Positions 61,123 to 64,000 of a stretch of DNA of 64,000 nucleotides are shown in pieces. The notes under the pieces are model-generated. The model was not told the origin of the DNA. It saw nothing but the letters and a program-made list of their open reading frames with translations, and did no database searches. Within the stretch, counting starts at the first letter, position 1. Each line of letters starts with the position of its first letter. Both the position numbers and the translations under genes were made by a program. The DNA is from Echinarachnius parma (lineage: Eukaryota; Echinodermata; Echinoidea; Clypeasteroida; Echinarachniidae). Location: contig JBAMJV010003032.1 in the NCBI GenBank assembly GCA_037951105.1, positions 1 through 64,000 of the forward strand, in the 5' to 3' direction.

Positions 61123-61426
61123 CGAGCATGGTGGCTTAGCGGTTAGAGTGTCCGCCTCATGCACGGGAGTTCCCAGGTTCGAACCCAGACCGGGTTATAC
61201 CAAAGACTTTAAAAATGGTACCTTCTGCCTTCTAGCTAGACATTCGGCATTTATAGAATAGAGAAGGGGAAGTTAATCACACGAATTACCAGAGGACTAT
61301 CCCCCTTCTGTAACTTTCGCTACATTTAGTAGACGTGTGGCCTAGGGCTATTGAAACGGAGATAGGCGCCGCCTTATGTGCCAACATCCAACATTGGTAC
61401 GGGAAAGACTTTAACTTTAACTTTAA
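61123..61426 (+). mobile_element. Full-length tRNA-derived SINE with 12-bp target duplication
   Basis: The head carries A box TGGCTTAGCGG and B box GGTTCGAACCC, about 40 bp apart. The tail is (CTTTAA)n. CCCTGTAAGTAC occurs directly before (61111-61122) and after (61427-61438). Other copies: 48703-48990 and 55335-55425. Confidence 0.9.
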
Positions 61427-61499
61427 CCCTGTAAGTACGGAATTGAATACTGGCTCTGGTGTTTTACATAACGTAATTTTAAATTCTGATACGAATTCA

Positions 61500-62340
61500 T
61501 TTTGATATAAACTGCATCGTCAAATGGAGGAATGGGGCAGATTAGTGTTATGTCTGTATTCAGAACCAGACCGTCTCGTGCATGAGGGTTGGCACTCAAG
61601 CAACTCTGTTGCTGTTGTTCTTGTTCTTGTTTTATAGGCTTGTCTCATCTAAAAGATTATTTCCGCCTGGCTATACTAGTAGCGTTAGAGCGCGCGGCGT
61701 TCATAATACATGGCTCCTCACTGTCGGCTCTTTGGAAACACGCCCTCTCTGACGGGATGCAGTTTAAATTTATTTTAAAATACTCAATATTATCCTACTA
61801 TCTTTTAACCGCTTCACTTGTTTACAACGCAATATCTATATTGCTGACAACGCCATGCTCTGCCCAGTTTCCTCTACTTGAATTCCCCGGAGAGCATCGA
61901 CACCGTTCTCCTTCTCGTCTTCCACATCGTTGACCTCCTCATCCGTCTCCGGTCGGAATCGTCTGGGGAAAGAGGACATCAGAAAAAAGACACAAATAAG
62001 AAGAGAAAAGAGAAAAGAGAAAAGAGAGCATATGGCAGTACTCAAATAATCTTGTCTTGTCCGCTCTATCTCATTAAAGTAATAAACATGATAAATGGAT
62101 AACGCAAACTGCAATATCCAACATGTTTCTCATCTGTCATGTTTATTGTATTATCAAGGATTGATGATGCAATACAGTATTGACATGAAATCCATATCGG
62201 ATATCACATGACATGGCTTAACCTAACTGCACCGTAGAAGGTCCTTAGACTTTTATTACTTCCTTGATATCACCAATATTTGTCACTCTTGTTTACGCAA
62301 AATGTGTGACTTAAACGGAGATAAACTTTAGAGAAAGAAT
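61500..62340 (-). repeat. Inverted copy of the SLC10 3' region
   Basis: The reverse complement matches 37980-38735 in order: intron end with ATATCCGATAT, last exon, 3' flank with GTTGTAAACAAGTGAAGCGG, and the GCATCGTC/GTCAGAGGGCGTGTTTC repeat. By eye the exon differs at about 8% of bases and the flanks more. Confidence 0.88.
61836..61962 (-). CDS. Terminal exon of a second SLC10 paralogue (partial gene)
   Basis: The acceptor CTTTCCCCAG bounds exactly 127 nt, as in the first gene. It encodes RFRPETDEEVNDVEDEKENG, then VDALRGIQVEETGQSMALSAI and a stop. Differences from the first gene include His to Leu, Lys to Glu and Asn to Ser, with no frame damage. The splice site and the continuing intron-5 homology at 63690-64000 imply a complete paralogue beyond the right edge, on the minus strand and tail-to-tail with the first. 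Whether the rest is intact cannot be seen. Confidence 0.8.
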
Positions 62341-62470
62341 AAGAAACAAAGAAATGGTGAGGAAGGACATACAGAGAGGGAAAGTGACAGTTAAAGTTAA
62401 AGAGAAAAACACATGAAATGTGATAAAGATGCAATCAGACTAATATGTATGCATCCTAGAGATCTTCTAA

Positions 62471-62692
62471 AGCCCCGCGCAGACAGAGCCGACTGGATCC
62501 GATCCGACTGGTTTCCAGTCGGTTTGGCACAGTATGTGCTGCCTCGGGACTCCGGATTGAAAGTCAAGAGCCAGTCTGAGGTCATTCGAGGCCAATTCAA
62601 CCTGTTGAATCGGCTCCGACTGAGCGAAACTTACCCTAGCCTGACTGAAAACAAGTCGGATCGGATCGAGTCGGCTCTGTGTGCGGTGGGCT
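62471..62692. mobile_element. CAGACAGAGCCGACT inverted-repeat MITE, copy 3
   Basis: AGCCCCGCGCAGACAGAGCC at the left and its inverse GGCTCTGTGTGCGGTGGGCT at the right. The interior resembles 40405-40854. It lies within the second gene's intron. Confidence 0.8.
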
Positions 62693-63018
62693 GTATCCTA
62701 GAGACTCTTGCTGCTCATGTTAGTATCAGTTTAAAGCGTAGGGTTTTACCTTTAAACTTAATCACATATATAAAAAGCTTCGCGTATCAATGCATATGGC
62801 GCCTTTTTGTTAAATAAGGCATGGATAGTACTAGTAGTACTATCCATGAATAAGGTTAAGAAATGCCCATGTCCAAGAGTTGAGAGATTCCATGATAGAG
62901 GGTGCGTCAATTTTTTAAGAGGCGTCCAATTAGCGCATTTGAGGTCTGTCGTTGTCTCATTAGTCCCGACCCAGTAACATAGTTTAGTTGTAGGGCAACG
63001 CCAATGGAGCCCATCCCG
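62693..63018. other. Intron of the second SLC10 copy, nothing recognised
   Basis: A short dyad CATGGATAGTACTAGTAGTACTATCCATG lies at 62820-62848. Otherwise featureless. Confidence 0.5.
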
Positions 63019-63684
63019 TTAAAGGGGCCCTGCAACCCAAATGCATGTTGACCTCTGTTCATCTGTATTAGTGTACACATTCAATATTTGTAAACAGTTT
63101 GACCCAAATATGTTTTGTATATTTTTAAACATTTTATCATTTATTTGTCTTCATGTTGCTAAGCCCCACCTCCTAAAAAACTCTCGAGAGCAAATTCTAT
63201 TGTTGACCTGCAGTGACATCATTTGTCAATCACTGGTCAGCTACCATGAGATTAACAAAATATGAAAGTACAAAAAGATTAGGCTAATCACAAAAGCATC
63301 ACACGGTTGAATAGAATACCAACTCACACAACTTCAATTACAATAGCTGTTGCTATGTCAGAAGAAAAGCACTGTCTAAGCTATTGCATGGAGGTATGCA
63401 GGGCATGCTTTTGTGTGGATGTTCTTTTTGTACTTTCATCTTTTGTTAATCTCATGGTAGCTGACCAGTGATTGACAAATGATGTCACTGCAGGTCAACA
63501 ATAGAATTTGCTCTGGACGGTTTTTTAGGAGGTGGGGCTTAGCAACATGAAGACAAATAAATGATAAAATGTTTAAAAATATAAAAAAAACATATTTGGG
63601 TCAAACCGTTTACAAATATTGAATGTGTACACTAATACAGATGAACAGAGGTCAACATGCATTTGGGTTGCAGGGCCCCTTTAA
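63019..63684. mobile_element. TTAA-flanked foldback element
   Basis: The ends TTAAAGGGGCCCTGCAACCC and GGGTTGCAGGGCCCCTTTAA are perfect inverted repeats. The arms continue for about 255 bp with few mismatches around a loop of about 150 bp. No coding content. Confidence 0.88.
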
Positions 63685-63689
63685 AGGAA

Positions 63690-64000
63690 TTTCTTTCCCC
63701 CTCCCCATTCTCCAAAGTCCCCTTTAGCACTTTGTGTGAACGTGTTAAATTGACTAGCAGCAATTTCTGCGGCATTCAGATACACAACTGGACTGCATGA
63801 CCTACATTTGTAAGCAGGAAGATTATCTCCCTTGTTGCTTAGCATGCTTACGTGACAACTGATTTATCTTGGGTCGTGGAATAGGGTATTTAATATAGTA
63901 GATAACCATGAAGTTATCCAAACGATTTCCGCTTCCGTTTACTTTTCAACATCACTTTGTTGAGATATTATAACCCGCTGATCTTTGCTTCCTTTCATTT
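63690..64000 (-). repeat. Inverted copy of SLC10 intron 5 (about 34180-34365)
   Basis: ACGTGACAACTGATTTATCTTGGGTCGTGGAATAGGGTATT and AGGAAGATTATCTCC are the reverse complement of 34265-34350. The homology runs to the right edge. Confidence 0.82.

Noticed and set aside
61878..62102. Plus-strand 74-aa frame
   Set aside because: Antisense of the second SLC10 terminal exon.

Overview
The window is nuclear DNA of an animal, not a prokaryote. It has spliced genes with GT-AG introns, dense miniature transposons, tRNA-derived SINEs, microsatellites and long homopolymers, and overall AT-rich intergenic DNA. The gene content (an SLC10 sodium/bile-acid-type transporter) and SINE tails ending in an AGCGCTATATAAA-like box followed by (ATT)n suggest a marine invertebrate. 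A deuterostome such as an echinoderm is my best guess, but the species cannot be proved from the sequence.

Region 1-18217 is a higher-order tandem array. Units of about 2.2-3.3 kb are repeated, and a larger period of about 10.66 kb relates bases 1-5970 to 10665-16590. Each full unit has a conserved core, a small open frame beginning MNKL, usually a 19-bp palindrome, and then long poly-C and some poly-G tracts. I could not assign it to a known element.

Region 18218-28830 is repeat-rich. It holds duplicated fragments, degenerate minisatellites, a 1.4-kb imperfect palindrome, and a decayed rhodopsin-type GPCR gene on the minus strand. The GPCR remnant is split by a 669-bp inverted-repeat element flanked by a perfect 9-bp target duplication. 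A related 177-bp element, also with a perfect 9-bp duplication, lies at 21578-21754.

Region 28838-38444 is a complete SLC10-family gene on the plus strand (six coding exons, 399 aa). Intron 2 holds decayed second copies of exons 2 and 3. Intron 5 holds two near-identical tRNA-Gly(UCC)-like genes in an inverted repeat and a 987-bp Tc1/mariner-like non-autonomous element.

Region 42247-57937 is a minus-strand gene for a multi-pass membrane protein of about 406 aa. It has seven coding exons and every intron is in phase 0. I do not recognise the family. Decayed copies of its exons 5, 4, 2 and the start of exon 1 lie beside the real ones.

Region 61500-64000 is an inverted copy of the 3' end of the SLC10 gene: its last exon, 3' flank and part of intron 5. 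A second SLC10 paralogue therefore continues beyond the right edge, tail-to-tail with the first, with the unknown membrane-protein gene between them. The rest is transposon debris, much of it flanked by TTAA.
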